64,000 nucleotides of DNA from Meghimatium bilineatum (lineage: Eukaryota > Mollusca > Gastropoda > Stylommatophora > Philomycidae): NCBI GenBank assembly GCA_034231615.1, contig CM067311.1, forward strand, positions 26,378,015-26,442,014, read 5' to 3'. A program made the position numbers and the translations under genes. This document shows positions 13,801 through 27,479 of this stretch, piece after piece. The notes beneath the pieces are model-generated. The model was not told where the DNA came from and made no database searches. It worked only from the letters and a program-made list of their open reading frames with translations. The number at the start of each line of letters is the position of its first letter. Within the stretch, counting starts at the first letter, position 1.

Positions 13801-16800
13801 TAGTTTATCACTAGAAATATATTTTTTTGATTTTCAAACTTTTCAACATATCTCATAAATGAATCTACCGGTAGATTATAACTAGAAATATATCTTTTCA
13901 TTTTCTTTTTCAAACTTTTCAACACATTTCATAAATGTATATAGTTTATCATTAAAAATATTTTTTATTTATTTTCTTTTCCAAATTTTTCAACACATTT
14001 CATAAATGTATCTACTGGTAGATTATAACTAGAAATATATCTTTTCATTTTCTTTTTCAAACTTTTCATAAATGTATATAGTTTATCATTAGAAATATAT
14101 TGTTTTTATTTTCTTTTTCAAACTTTTCAACACATCTCATAAATGTATCTACCGGTAGTTTATCATTAGAAAACTATTTTTTATTTTCTTTTTCAAACTT
14201 TTCAACACATCTCATAAATGTATCTACCGGTAGTTTATCATTAGAAAACTATTTTTTTATTTTCATTTTCAAACTTTTCAACCCATTTCATAAGTGTATA
14301 TAGTTTATTAATAGAAGTTATTTTTTTGATTTTCTTTTTGAAATATTTCAACACATTTCATAAATGTATCTAGTTTATCACTAGAAATATATTTTTTTGA
14401 TTTTTAAACTTTTCAACAAATCTCATAAATGTATCTACAGGTAGTTTATCATTAGAAATATATTTTTTTATTTTCTTTTTCAAACTTTTCAACACATCTC
14501 ATAAATGTATATAGTTTATCATTAGAAATATATTTTTTTTATTTTCTTGTTCAAACTTTTCAACATATTTCATAAATGTATCTAGTTTATCAATAGAAGT
14601 TATTTTTTTGAATTTCAAAGGTTTCAACATATTTCATAAATGTATCTAGTTTATCACTAGAAATATATTTTTTGATTTTCTTTTCCAAACTTTTCAACAC
14701 ATCTCATAAATGTATCTAGTTTATCAATAGAAGTAATTTTTTTTATTTTCAAACTTTTCAACACATTTCATAAGTGTATATAGTTTATTAATAGAAGTTA
14801 TTTTTTTGATTTTCTTTTTGAAATTTTCAACACATTTCATAAATGTTTCTAGTTTTTATCATTAGAAATATATTTTTTTTATTTTGAAACTTTTCAACAC
14901 ATTTCATAAATGTATCTAGTTTATCACTAGAAATATATTTTTTTGATTTTCAAACTTTTCAACATATCTCATAAATGTATCTTCCGGTAGTTTATCATTA
15001 GAAATATATTTTTTTATTTTCGTTTTCAATCTTTTCAACACATCTCATAAATGTATCTACCGGTAGATTATAACTAGAAATATATCTTTTCAATTTCTTT
15101 TTCAAACTTTTCATAAATGTATATAGTTTATCATTAGAAATATATTGTTTTTATTTTCTTTTCCAAACTTTTCAACACATCTCATAAATGTATATACCGG
15201 TAGTTTATCATTAGAAATATAGTTTTTTTATTTTCTTTTTCAAACTTTTCAACAAATCTCATAAATGCATATACCGGTAGTTTATCATTAGAAATATAGT
15301 TTTTTATTTTCTTTTTCAAACTTTTCAACAAATCTCATAAGTGTATATAGTTTATCAATAGAAATTAATTTTTTAATTTTCTTTTTGAAATTTGTCAACA
15401 CATTTCATAAATGTATCTAGTTTATCATTATAAATATATTTTTTTGATTTTTAAACTTTTCAACAAATCTCATAAATGTATCTACAGGTAGATTATAACT
15501 AGAAATATATCTTTTCATTTTCTTTTTCAAACTTTTCAACACATTTCATAAATGTATATAGTTTATCATTAAAAATATTTTTTATTTATTTTATTTTCCA
15601 AACTTTTCGACACATTTCATAAATGTATCTACTGGTAGATTATAACTAGAAATATATCTTTTCATTTTCTTTTTCAAACTTTTCAACACATTTCATAAAT
15701 GTATCTACCTGTAGATGATCACTAGAAATATATCTTTTCATTTTCTTTTTCAAACTTTTCAACACATTTCATAAATGTATCTACCGGTAGTTTATCATTA
15801 GAAATATATTTTTTTATTTTCTTTTTCAAACTTTTCAACACATCTCATAAATGTATCTACCTGTAGATGATCACTAGAAATATATCTTTTCATTTTCTTT
15901 TTCAAACTTTTCAACACATCTCATAAATGTATATAGTTTATCAATAGAAATTAATTTTTTGATTTTCTTTTTGAAATTTGTCAACACATTTCATAAATGT
16001 ATCTAGTTTATCATTAGAAATATATTTTTTGGATTTTCAAACTTTTCAACACATCTCATAAATGTATCTACCGATAGTTTATCATTAGAAATATATTTTT
16101 TTATTTTCTTTTTCAAACTTTTCAACACATCTCATAAATGTATCTACCGGTAGTTTATCATTAGAAAACTATTTTTTTATTTTCTTTTTCAAACTTTTCA
16201 ACACATCTCATAAATGTATCTACCGGTAGTTTATCATTAGAAAACTATTTTTTATTTTCATTTTCAAACTTTTCAACACATTTCATAAGTGTATATAGTT
16301 TATTAATAGAAGTTATTTTTTTGATTTTCTTTTTGAAATTTTCAACACATTTCATAAATGTTTCTAGTTTTTATCATTAGAAATATATTTTTTTGATTTT
16401 GAAACTTTTCAACACATTTCATAAATGTATCTAGTTTATCACTAGAAATATATTTTTTTTATTTTCAAACTTTTCAACATATCTCATAAATGTATCTTCC
16501 GGTAGTTTATCATTAGAAATATATTTTTTTATTTTCTTTTTCAATCTTTTCAACACATCTCATAAATGTATCTTCCGGTAGTTTATCATTAGAAATATAT
16601 TTTTTTATTTTCTTTTTCAATCTTTTCAACACATCTCATAAATGTATCTACTGGTAGATTATAACTAGAAATATATCTTTTCATTTTCTTTTTCAAACTT
16701 TTCAACACATTTCATAAATGTATATAGTTTATCATTATAAATATATTTTTTTTATTTTCTTTTTCAAACTTTTCAACACATCTCATAAATGTATCTACCT

Positions 16801-19800
16801 GTAGATGATCACTAGAAATATATCTTTTCATTTTCTTTTTCAAACTTTTCAACACATTTCATAAATGTATCTACCGGTAGTTTATCATTAAAAATATATT
16901 TTTTTATTTTCTTTTTCAAACTTTTCAACACATCTCATAAATGTATCTACCTGTAGATGATCACTAGAAATATATCTTTTCATTTTCTTTTTCAAACTTT
17001 TCAACACATTTCATAAATGTATCTACCGGTAGTTTATTATTAGAAATATATTTTTTTATTTTCTTTTTCAAACTTTTCAACACATCTCATAAATGTATAT
17101 AGTTTATCATTATAAATATATTTTTTTTATTTTCTTGTTCACACTTTTCAACATATTTCATAAATGTATCTAGTTTATCACTAGAAATATATTTTTTGAT
17201 TTTCTTTTCCAAACTTTTCAATACATCTCATAAATGTATCTAGTTTATCAATAGAAGTAATTTTTTTGATTTTCAAACTTTTCAACCCATTTCATAAGTG
17301 TATATAGTTTATTAATAGAAGTTATTTTTTTGATTTTCTTTTTGAAATTTTCAACACATTTCATAAATGTTTCTAGTTTTTATCATTAGAAATATATTAT
17401 TTTGATTTTGAAACTTTTCAACACATTTCATAAATGTATCTAGTTTATCACTAGAAATATATTTTTTTGATTTTCAAACTTTTCAACATATCTCATAAAT
17501 GTATCTTCCGGTAGTTTATCATTAGAAATATATTTTTTTATTTCATTTTTCAATCTTTTCAACACATCTCATAAATGTATCTACCGGTAGATTATAACTA
17601 GAAATATATCTTTTCATTTTCTTTTTCAAACTTTTCAACACATTTCATAAATGTATATAGTTTATCATTAAAAATATTTTTTATTTATTTTATTTTCCAA
17701 ACTTTTCAACACATTTCATAAATGTATCTACTGGTAGATTATAACTAGAAATATATCTTTTCATTTTCTTTTTCAAACTTTTCAACACATTTCATAAATG
17801 TATATAGTTTATCATTATAAATATATTTTTTTAATTTTCTTTTTCAAACTTTTCAACACATCTCATAAATGTATCTACCTGTAGATGATCACTAGAAATA
17901 TATCTTTTCATTTTCTTTTTCAAACTTTTCAACACATTTCATAAATGTATCTACCGGTAGTTTATCATTAGAAATATATTTTTTAATTTTATTTTTCAAA
18001 CTTTTCAACACATCTCATAAATGTATCTACCTGTAGATGATCACTAGAAATATATCTTTTCATTTTCTTTTTCAAACTTTTCAACACATTTCATAAATGT
18101 ATCTACCGGTAGTTTATCATTAGAAATATATTTTTTTATTTTCTTTTTCAAACTTTTCAACACATCTCATAAATGTATATAGTTTATCATTATAAATATA
18201 TTTTTTTTATTTTCTTGTTCAAACTTTTCAACATATTTCATAAATGTATCTAGTTTATCACTAGAAATATATTTTTTGATTTTCTTTTCCAAACTTTTCA
18301 ACACATCTCATAAATGTATCTAGTTTATCAATAGAAGTAATTTTTTTTGATTTTCAAACTTTTCAACCCATTTCATAAGTGTATATAGTTTATTAATAGA
18401 AGTTATTTTTTTGATTTTCTTTTTGAAACTTTTCAACACATTTCATAAATGTATCTAGTTTATCACTAAAAATATATTTTTTTGATTTTTAAACTTTTCA
18501 ACAAATCTCATAAATGTATCTACAGGTAGTTTATCATTAGAAATATATTTTTTTATTTTCTTTTTCAAACTTTTCAACACATCTCATAAATGTATCTACC
18601 TGTAGATGATCACTAGAAATATATCTTTTTATTTTCTTTTTCAAACTTTTCAACACATCTCATAAATGTATATAGTTTATCATTAGAAATATATTTTTTT
18701 TATTTTCTTGTTCAAACTTTTCAACATATTTCATAAATGTATCTAGTTTATCACTAGAAATATATTTTTTGATTTTCTTTTCCAAACTTTTCAACACATC
18801 TCATAAATGTATCTAGTTTATCATTAGAAGTAATTTTTTTGATTTTCAAACTTTTCAACACATTTCATAAGTGTATATAGTTTATTAATAGAAGTTATTT
18901 TTTTTACTTTATTTTTGAAATTTTTCAACACATTTCATAAATGTTTCTAGTTTTTATCATTAGAAATATATTTTTTTGATTTTGAAACTTTTCAACACAT
19001 TTCATAAATGTATCTAGTTTATCACTAGAAATATATTTTTTGATTTTCTTTTCCAAACTTTTCAACACATCTCATAAATGTATCTAGTTTATCAATAGAA
19101 GTAATTTTTTTGATTTTCAAACTTTTCAACCCATTTCATAAGTGTATATAGTTTATTAATAGAAGTTATTTTTTTGATTTTCTTTTTGAAACTTTTCAAC
19201 ACATTTCATAAATGTATCTTGTTTATCACTAGAAAGATATTTTTTTGATTTTTAAACTTTTCAACAAATCTCATAAATGTATCTACAGGTAGTTTATCAT
19301 TAGAAATATATTTTTTTATTTTCTTTTTCAAACTTTTCAACACATCTCATAAATGTATATAGTTTATCATTAGAAATATATTTTTTTTATTTTCTTGTTC
19401 AAACTTTTCAACATATTTCATAAATGTATCTAGTTTATCAATAGAAGTTATTTTTTTGAATTTCAAAGGTTTCAACATATTTCATAAATGTATCTAGTTT
19501 ATCACTAGAAATATATTTTTTGATTTTCTTTTCCAAACTTTTCAACACATCTCATAAATGTATCTAGTTTATCAATAGAAGTAATTTTTTTGATTTTCAA
19601 ACTTTTCAACACATTTCATAAGTGTATATAGTTTATTAATAGAAGTTATTTTTTTGATTTTCTTTTTGAAATTTTCAACACATTTCATAAATGTTTCTAG
19701 TTTTTATCATTAGAAATATATTTTTTTGATTTTGAAACTTTTCAACACATTTCATAAATGTATCTAGTTTATCACTAGAAATATATTTTTTTGATTTTCA

Positions 19801-20740
19801 AACTTTTCAACATATCTCATAAATGTATCTTCCGGTAGTTTATCATTAGAAATATATTTTTTTATTTTCTTTTTCAATCTTTTCAACACATCTCATAAAT
19901 GTATAACCGGTAGATTATAACTAGAAATATATCTTTTCATTTTCTTTTTCAAACTTTTCAACACATTTCATAAATGTATATAGTTTATCATTAAAAATAT
20001 TTTTTATTTATTTTATTTTCCAAACTTTTCAACACATTTCATAAATGTATATACTGGTAGATTATAACTAGAAATATATCTTTTCATTTTCTTTTTCAAA
20101 CTTTTCAACACATTTCATAAATGTATCTACCGGTAGTTTATCATTAGAAATATATCTTTTCATTTTCTTTTTCAAACTTTTCAACACATTTCATAAATGT
20201 ATCTACCGGTAGTTTATCATTAGAAATATATTTTTTTTATTTTCTTTTTCAAACTTTTCAACAGATCTCATAAATGTATCTTCCGGTAGTTTATCATTAG
20301 AAATATATTTTTTTATTTTCTTTTTCAATCTTTTCAACACATCTCATAAATGTATCTACTGGTAGATTATAACTAGAAAGATATCTTTTCATTTTCTTTT
20401 TCAAACTTTTCATAAATGTATATAGTTTATCATTAGAAATATATTGTTTTTATTTTCTTTTTCAAACTTTTCAACACATCTCATAAATGTATCTACCTGT
20501 AGATGATCACTAGAAATATATCTTTTCATTTTCTTTTTCAAACTTTTCAACACATTTCATAAATGTATCTACAAGTAGTTTATCATTAGAAATATATTTT
20601 TTAATTTTCTTTTTCAAACTTTTCAACACATCTCATAAATGTATATAGTTTATCATTAGAAATATATTTTTTTTATTTTCTTGTTCAAACTTTTCAACAT
20701 ATTTCATAAATGTATCTAGTTTATCAATAGAAGTTATTTT
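7869..20740 (+). repeat. Satellite A, mixed-subtype stretch
   Basis: Monomers of all subtypes continue. The marker aaactgttcatcacatgtc, seen near 5620 and 7792, recurs near 9925, so a period of roughly 2.1 kb persists here. The subtype gaaattaattttttgatttt followed by gaaatttgtcaac recurs at about 8417, 10834, 11701, 12558, 15361 and 15945, giving shorter periods near 0.86 kb in part of the region. A 10-bp-deleted monomer (cttttcataaatg) first appears near 13357 and again near 14067 and 15110. No gene is seen; the short open frames here simply read the satellite. Confidence 0.8.
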
Positions 20741-22293
20741 TTTGAATTTCAAAGGTTTCAACATATTTCATAAATGTATCTAGTTTATCACTAGAAATAT
20801 ATTTTTTTGATTTTCAAACTTTTCAACATATCTCATAAATGTATCTTCCGGTAGTTTATCATTAGAAATATATTTTTTTATTTTCTTTTTCAATCTTTTC
20901 AACACATCTCATAAATGTATCTACCGGTAGATTATAACTAGAAATATATCTTTTCATTTTCTTTTTCAAACTTTTCATAAATGTATATAGTTTATCATTA
21001 GAAATATATTGTTTTTATTTTCTTTTTCAAACTTTTCAACACATCTCATAAATGTATCTACCTGTAGATGATCACTAGAAATATATCTTTTCATTTTCTT
21101 TTTCAAACTTTTCAACACATTTCATAAATGTATCTACAAGTAGTTTATCATTAGAAATATATTTTTTAATTTTCTTTTTCAAACTTTTCACCACATCTCA
21201 TAAATGTATATAGTTTATCATTAGAAATATATTTTTTTTATTTTCTTGTTCAAACTTTTCAACATATTTCATAAATGTATCAAGTTTATCACTAGAAATA
21301 TATTTTTTTATTTTCTTTTTCAAACTTTTCAACACATCTCATAAATGTATATACCGGTAGTTTATCATTAGAAATATAGTTTTTTATTTTCTTTTTCAAA
21401 CTTTTCAACAAATCTCATAAGTGTATATAGTTTATCAATAGAAATTAATTTTTTGATTTTCTTTTTGAAATTTGTCAACACATTTCATAAATGTATCTAG
21501 TTTATCATTAGAAATATATTTTTTGGATTTTCAAACTTTTCAACACATCTCATAAATGTATCTACCTGTAGATGATCACTAGAAATATATCTTTTCATTT
21601 TCTTTTTCAAACTTTTCATCACATTTCATAAATGTATATAGTTTATCATTAGAAATATATATTTTTTATTTTCTTGTTCAAACTTTTCAACACATCTCAT
21701 AAATGTATCTACATGTAGATGATCACTAGAAATATATCTTTTTATTTTCTTTTTCAAACTTTTCAACACATCTCATAAATGTATATAGTTTATCATTAGA
21801 AATATATTTTTTTTATTTTCTTGTTCAAACTTTTCAACATATTTCATAAATGTATCTAGTTTATCACTAGAAATATATTTTTTGATTTTCTTTTCCAAAC
21901 TTTTCAACACATCTCATAAATGTATCTAGTTTATCATTAGAAGTAATTTTTTTGATTTTCAAACTTTTCAACACATTTCATAAGTGTATATAGTTTATTA
22001 ATAGAAGTTATTTTTTTTATTTTATTTTTGAAATTTTTCAACACATTTCATAAATGTTTCTAGTTTTTATCATTAGAAATATATTTTTTTGATTTTGAAA
22101 CTTTTCAACACATTTCATAAATGTATCTAGTTTATCACTAGAAATATATTTTTTTGATTTTCAAACTTTTCAACATATCTCATAAATGAATCTACCGGTA
22201 GATTATAACTAGAAATATATTTTTTTTATTTTCTTGTTCAAACTTTTCAATATATTTCATAAATGTATCTAGTTTATCAATAGAAGTTATTTT
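20741..22293 (+). repeat. Satellite A 1,553-bp higher-order repeat, copy 1
   Basis: Two diagnostic markers recur exactly 1,553 bp later: ttgaatttcaaaggtttc (20742 and 22295) and gaaattaatttttt (21441 and 22994). The monomer order between them is the same. The last monomers differ: the first copy ends in a ttttttttattttcttg linker near 22215, where the second continues with atcttttcattttc. Confidence 0.85.
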
Positions 22294-23846
22294 TTTGAAT
22301 TTCAAAGGTTTCAACATATTTCATAAATGTATCTAGTTTATCACTAGAAATATATTTTTTTGATTTTCAAACTTTTCAACATATCTCATAAATGTATCTT
22401 CCGGTAGTTTATCATTAGAAATATATTTTTTTATTTTCTTTTTCAATCTTTTCAACACATCTCATAAATGTATCTACCGGTAGATTATAACTAGAAATAT
22501 ATCTTTTCATTTTCTTTTTCAAACTTTTCATAAATGTATATAGTTTATCATTAGAAATATATTGTTTTTATTTTCTTTTTCAAACTTTTCAACACATCTC
22601 ATAAATGTATCTACCTGTAGATGATCACTAGAAATATATCTTTTCATTTTCTTTTTCAAACTTTTCAACACATTTCATAACTGTATCTACAAGTAGTTTA
22701 TCATTAGAAATATATTTTTTAATTTTCTTTTTCAAACTTTTCACCACATCTCATAAATGTATATAGTTTATCATTAGAAATATATTTTTTTTATTTTCTT
22801 GTTCAAACTTTTCAACATATTTCATAAATGTATCAAGTTTATCACTAGAAATATATTTTTTTATTTTCTTTTTCAAACTTTTCAACACATCTCATAAATG
22901 TATATACCGGTAGTTTATCATTAGAAATATAGTTTTTTATTTTCTTTTTCAAACTTTTCAACAAATCTCATAAGTGTATATAGTTTATCAATAGAAATTA
23001 ATTTTTTGATTTTCTTTTTGAAATTTGTCAACACATTTCATAAATGTATCTAGTTTATCATTAGAAATATATTTTTTGGATTTTCAAACTTTTCAACACA
23101 TCTCATAAATGTATCTACCTGTAGATGATCACTAGAAATATATCTTTTCATTTTCTTTTTCAAACTTTTCATCACATTTCATAAATGTATATAGTTTATC
23201 ATTAGAAATATATTTTTTTTATTTTCTTGTTCAAACTTTTCAACACATCTCATAAATGTATCTACATGTAGATGATCACTAGAAATATATCTTTTTATTT
23301 TCTTTTTCAAATTTTTCAACACATCTCATAAATGTATATAGTTTATCATTAGAAATATATTTTTTTTATTCTCTTGTTCAAACTTTTCAACATATTTCAT
23401 AAATGTATCTAGTTTATCACTAGAAATATATTTTTTGATTTTCTTTTCCAAACTTTTCAACACATCTCATAAATGTATCTAGTTTATCATTAGAAGTAAT
23501 TTTTTTGATTTTCAAACTTTTCAACACATTTCATAAGTGTATATAGTTTATTAATAGAAGTTATTTTTTTTATTTTATTTTTGAAATTTTTCAACACATT
23601 TCATAAATGTTTCTAGTTTTTATCATTAGAAATATATTTTTTTGATTTTGAAACTTTTCAACACATTTCATAAATGTATCTAGTTTATCACTAGAAATAT
23701 ATTTTTTTGATTTTCAAACTTTTCAACATATCTCATAAATGAATCTACCGGTAGATTATAACTAGAAATATATCTTTTCATTTTCTTTTTCAAACTTTTC
23801 AACACATTTCATAAATGTATATAGTTTATCATTAAAAATATTTTTT
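22294..23846 (+). repeat. Satellite A 1,553-bp higher-order repeat, copy 2
   Basis: Second copy of the 1,553-bp unit. It differs at scattered single bases, for example ctgtatctacaag near 22681 where the first copy has atgtatctacaag. It contains about 21-22 monomers, including the 10-bp-deleted type near 22530. Confidence 0.82.
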
Positions 23847-24357
23847 ATTTATTTTCTTTTCCAAACTTTTCAACACATTTCATAAATGTATCTACTGGTA
23901 GATTATAACTAGAAATATATCTTTTCATTTTCTTTTTCAAACTTTTCATAAATGTATATAGTTTATCATTAGAAATATATTGTTTTTATTTTCTTTTTCA
24001 AATTTTTCAACACATCTCATAAATGTATCTACCTGTAGATGATCACTAGAAATATATCTTTTCATTTTCTTTTTCAAACTTTTCAACACATTTCATAAAT
24101 GTATCTACAAGTAGTTTATCATTAGAAATATATTGTTTAATTTTCTTTTTCAAACTTTTCAACACATCTCATAAATGTATATAGTTTATCATTAGAAATA
24201 TATTTTTTTTATTTTCTTGTTCAAACTTTTCAACATATTTCATAAATGTATCAAGTTTATCACTAGAAATATATTTTTTTATTTTCTTTTCCAAACTTTT
24301 CAACACATCTCATAAATGTATATACCGGTAGTTTATCATTAGAAATATATTTTTTTA

Positions 24358-27300
24358 TTTTCTTTTTCAAACTTTTCAACAAATCTCATAAGTGTATATA
24401 GTTTATCAATAGAAATTAATTTTTTGATTTTCTTTTTGAAATTTGTCAACACATTTCATAAATGTATCTAGTTTATCATTATAAATATATTTTTTGGATT
24501 TTCAAACTTTTCAACACATCTCATAAATGTATCTACCTGTAGATGATCACTAGAAATATATCTTTTAATTTTCTTTTTCAAACTTTTCAACACATTTCAT
24601 AAATGTATCTACCGGTAGTTTATCATTAGAAATATATTTTTTAATTTTCTTTTTCAAACTTTTCAACACATCTCATAAATGTATATAGTTTATCATTAGA
24701 AATATATTTTTTTTATTTTCTTGTTCAAACTTTTCAAAATATTTCATAAATGTATCTAGTTTATCAATAGAAGTTATTTTTTGGATTTTCAAAGTTTTCA
24801 ACACATTTCATAAATGTATCTAGTTTTTATCATTAGAAATATATTTTTTTGAATTTGTAACTTTTCAACACATTTCATAAATGTATCTAGTTTATCACTA
24901 GAAATATATTTTTTTGATTTTCAAACTTTTCAACATATCTCATAAATGTATCTTCCGGTAGTTTATCATTAGAAATATATTTTTTTATTTTCTTTTTCAA
25001 TCTTTTCAACAAATCTCATAAATGTATCTACCGGTAGATTATAACTAGAAATATATCTTTTCATTTTCTTTTTCAAACTTTTCAACACATCTCATAAATG
25101 TATCTACCGGTAATTTATCATTAGAAATATATTTTTTTATTTTCATTTTCAAACTTTTCAACACATCTCATAAATGTATATAGTTTATCATTAGAAATAT
25201 ATATATTTTTTATTTTCTTGTTCAAACTTTTCAACAAATCTCATAAGTGTATATAGTTTATCAATAGAAATTAATTTTTTGATTTTCTTTTTGAAATTTG
25301 TCAACACATTTCATAAATGTATCTAATTTATCATTAGAAATATATTTTTTTGATTTTCAAACTTTTCAACACATCTCATAAATGTATCTACCTGTAGATG
25401 ATCACTAGAAATATATCTTTTCATTTTCTTTTTCAAACTTTTCAACACATTTCATAAATGTATCTACCGGTAGTTTATCATTAGAAATATATATTTTTAT
25501 TTTCTTTTTCAAACTTTTCAACACATCTCATAAATGTATATAGTTTATCATTAGAAATATATTTTTTTTATTTTCTTGTTCAAACTTTTCAACATATTTC
25601 ATAAATGTATCTAGTTTATCACTAGAAATATATTTTTTGATTTTCTTTTCCAAACTTTTCAACACATCTCATAAATGTATCTAGTTTATCAATAGAAGTA
25701 ATTTTTTTGATTTTCAAACTTTTCAACACATTTCATAAGTGTATATAGTTTATTAATAGAAGTTATTTTTTTGATTTTCTTTTTGAAACTTTTCAACACA
25801 TTTCATAAATGTATCTAGTTTATCACTAGAAATATATTTTTTTGATTTTTAAACTTTTCAACAAATCTCATAAATGTATCTACAGGTAGTTTATCATTAG
25901 AAATATATTTTTTTATTTTCTTTTTCAAACTTTTCAACATATTTCATAAATGTATCTAGTTTATCAATAGCAGTTATTTTTTTGAATTTCAAAGGTTTCA
26001 ACATATTTCATAAATGTATCTAGTTTATCACTAGAAATATATTTTTTGATTTTCTTTTCCAAACTTTTCAACACATCTCATAAATGTATCTAGTTTATCA
26101 ATAGAAGTAATTTTTTTGATTTTCAAACTTTTCAACACATTTCATAAGTGTATATAGTTTATTAATAGAAGTTATTTTTTTGATTTTCTTTTTGAAATTT
26201 TCAACACATTTCATAAATATTTCTAGTTTTTATCATTAGAAATATATTATTTTGATTTTGAAACTTTTCAACACATTTCATAAATGTATCTAGTTTATCA
26301 CTAGAAATATATTTTTTTGATTTTCAAACTTTTCAACATATCTCATAAATGTATCTTCCGGTAGTTTATCATTAGAAATATATTTTATTATTTTCTTTTT
26401 CAATCTTTTCAACACATCTCATAAATGTATCTACCGGTAGATTATAACTAGAAATATATCTTTTCATTTTCTTTTTCAAACTTTTCAACACATTTCATAA
26501 ATGTATATAGTTTATCATTAAAAATATTTTTTATTTATTTTATTTTCCAAACTTTTCAACACATTTCATAAATGTATATACTGGTAGATTATAACTAGAA
26601 ATATATCTTTTCATTTTCTTTTTCAAACTTTTCAACACATTTCATAAATGTATATAGTTTATCATTATAAATATATTTTTTTTATTTTCTTTTTCAAACT
26701 TTTCAACACATCTCATAAATGTATCTACCTGTAGATGATCACTAGAAATATATTTTTTTATTTTCTTTTTGAAATTTTTCAACACATTTCATAAATGTTT
26801 CTAGTTTTTATCATTAGAAATATATTTTTTTTATTTTGAAACTTTTCAACACATTTCATAAATGTATCTAGTTTATCACTAGAAATATATTTTTTTGATT
26901 TTCAAACTTTTCAACATATCTCATAAATGTATCTTCCGGTAGTTTATCATTAGAAATATATTTTTTTATTTTCTTTTTCAATCTTTTCAACACATCTCAT
27001 AAATGTATCTACCGGTAGATTATAACTAGAAATATATCTTTTCATTTTCTTTTTCAAACTTTTCAACACATTTCATAAATGTATATAGTTTATCATTAAA
27101 AATATTTTTTATTCATTTTATTTTCCAAACTTTTCAACACATTTCATAAATGTATCTACTGGTAGATTATAACTAGAAATATATCTTTTCATTTTCTTTT
27201 TCAAACTTTTCAACACATTTCATAAATGTATATAGTTTATCATTATAAATATATTTTTTTTATTTTCTTTTTCAAACTTTTCAACACATCTCATAAATGT

Positions 27301-27479
27301 ATATAGTTTATCATTAGAAATATATTTTTTTTATTTTCTTGTTCAAACTTTTCAACATATTTCATAAATGTATCAAGTTTATCATTAGAAATATATTTTT
27401 TTATTTTCTTTTCCACACTTTTCAACACATCTCATTAATGTATCTACTTGTAGATGATCACTAGAAATATATCTTTTCA
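24358..27479 (+). repeat. Satellite A 3.12-kb higher-order repeat, unit 1
   Basis: The order of about 43 monomers repeats 3,122 bp downstream. Aligned markers include tagcagttattttttt (25969 and 29091), accggtagtttatc at about 24611 and 27733, and the variant cataaatatttctag (about 26214 and 29336). Similarity begins near 24358; the monomer before it differs between units. Confidence 0.87.
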
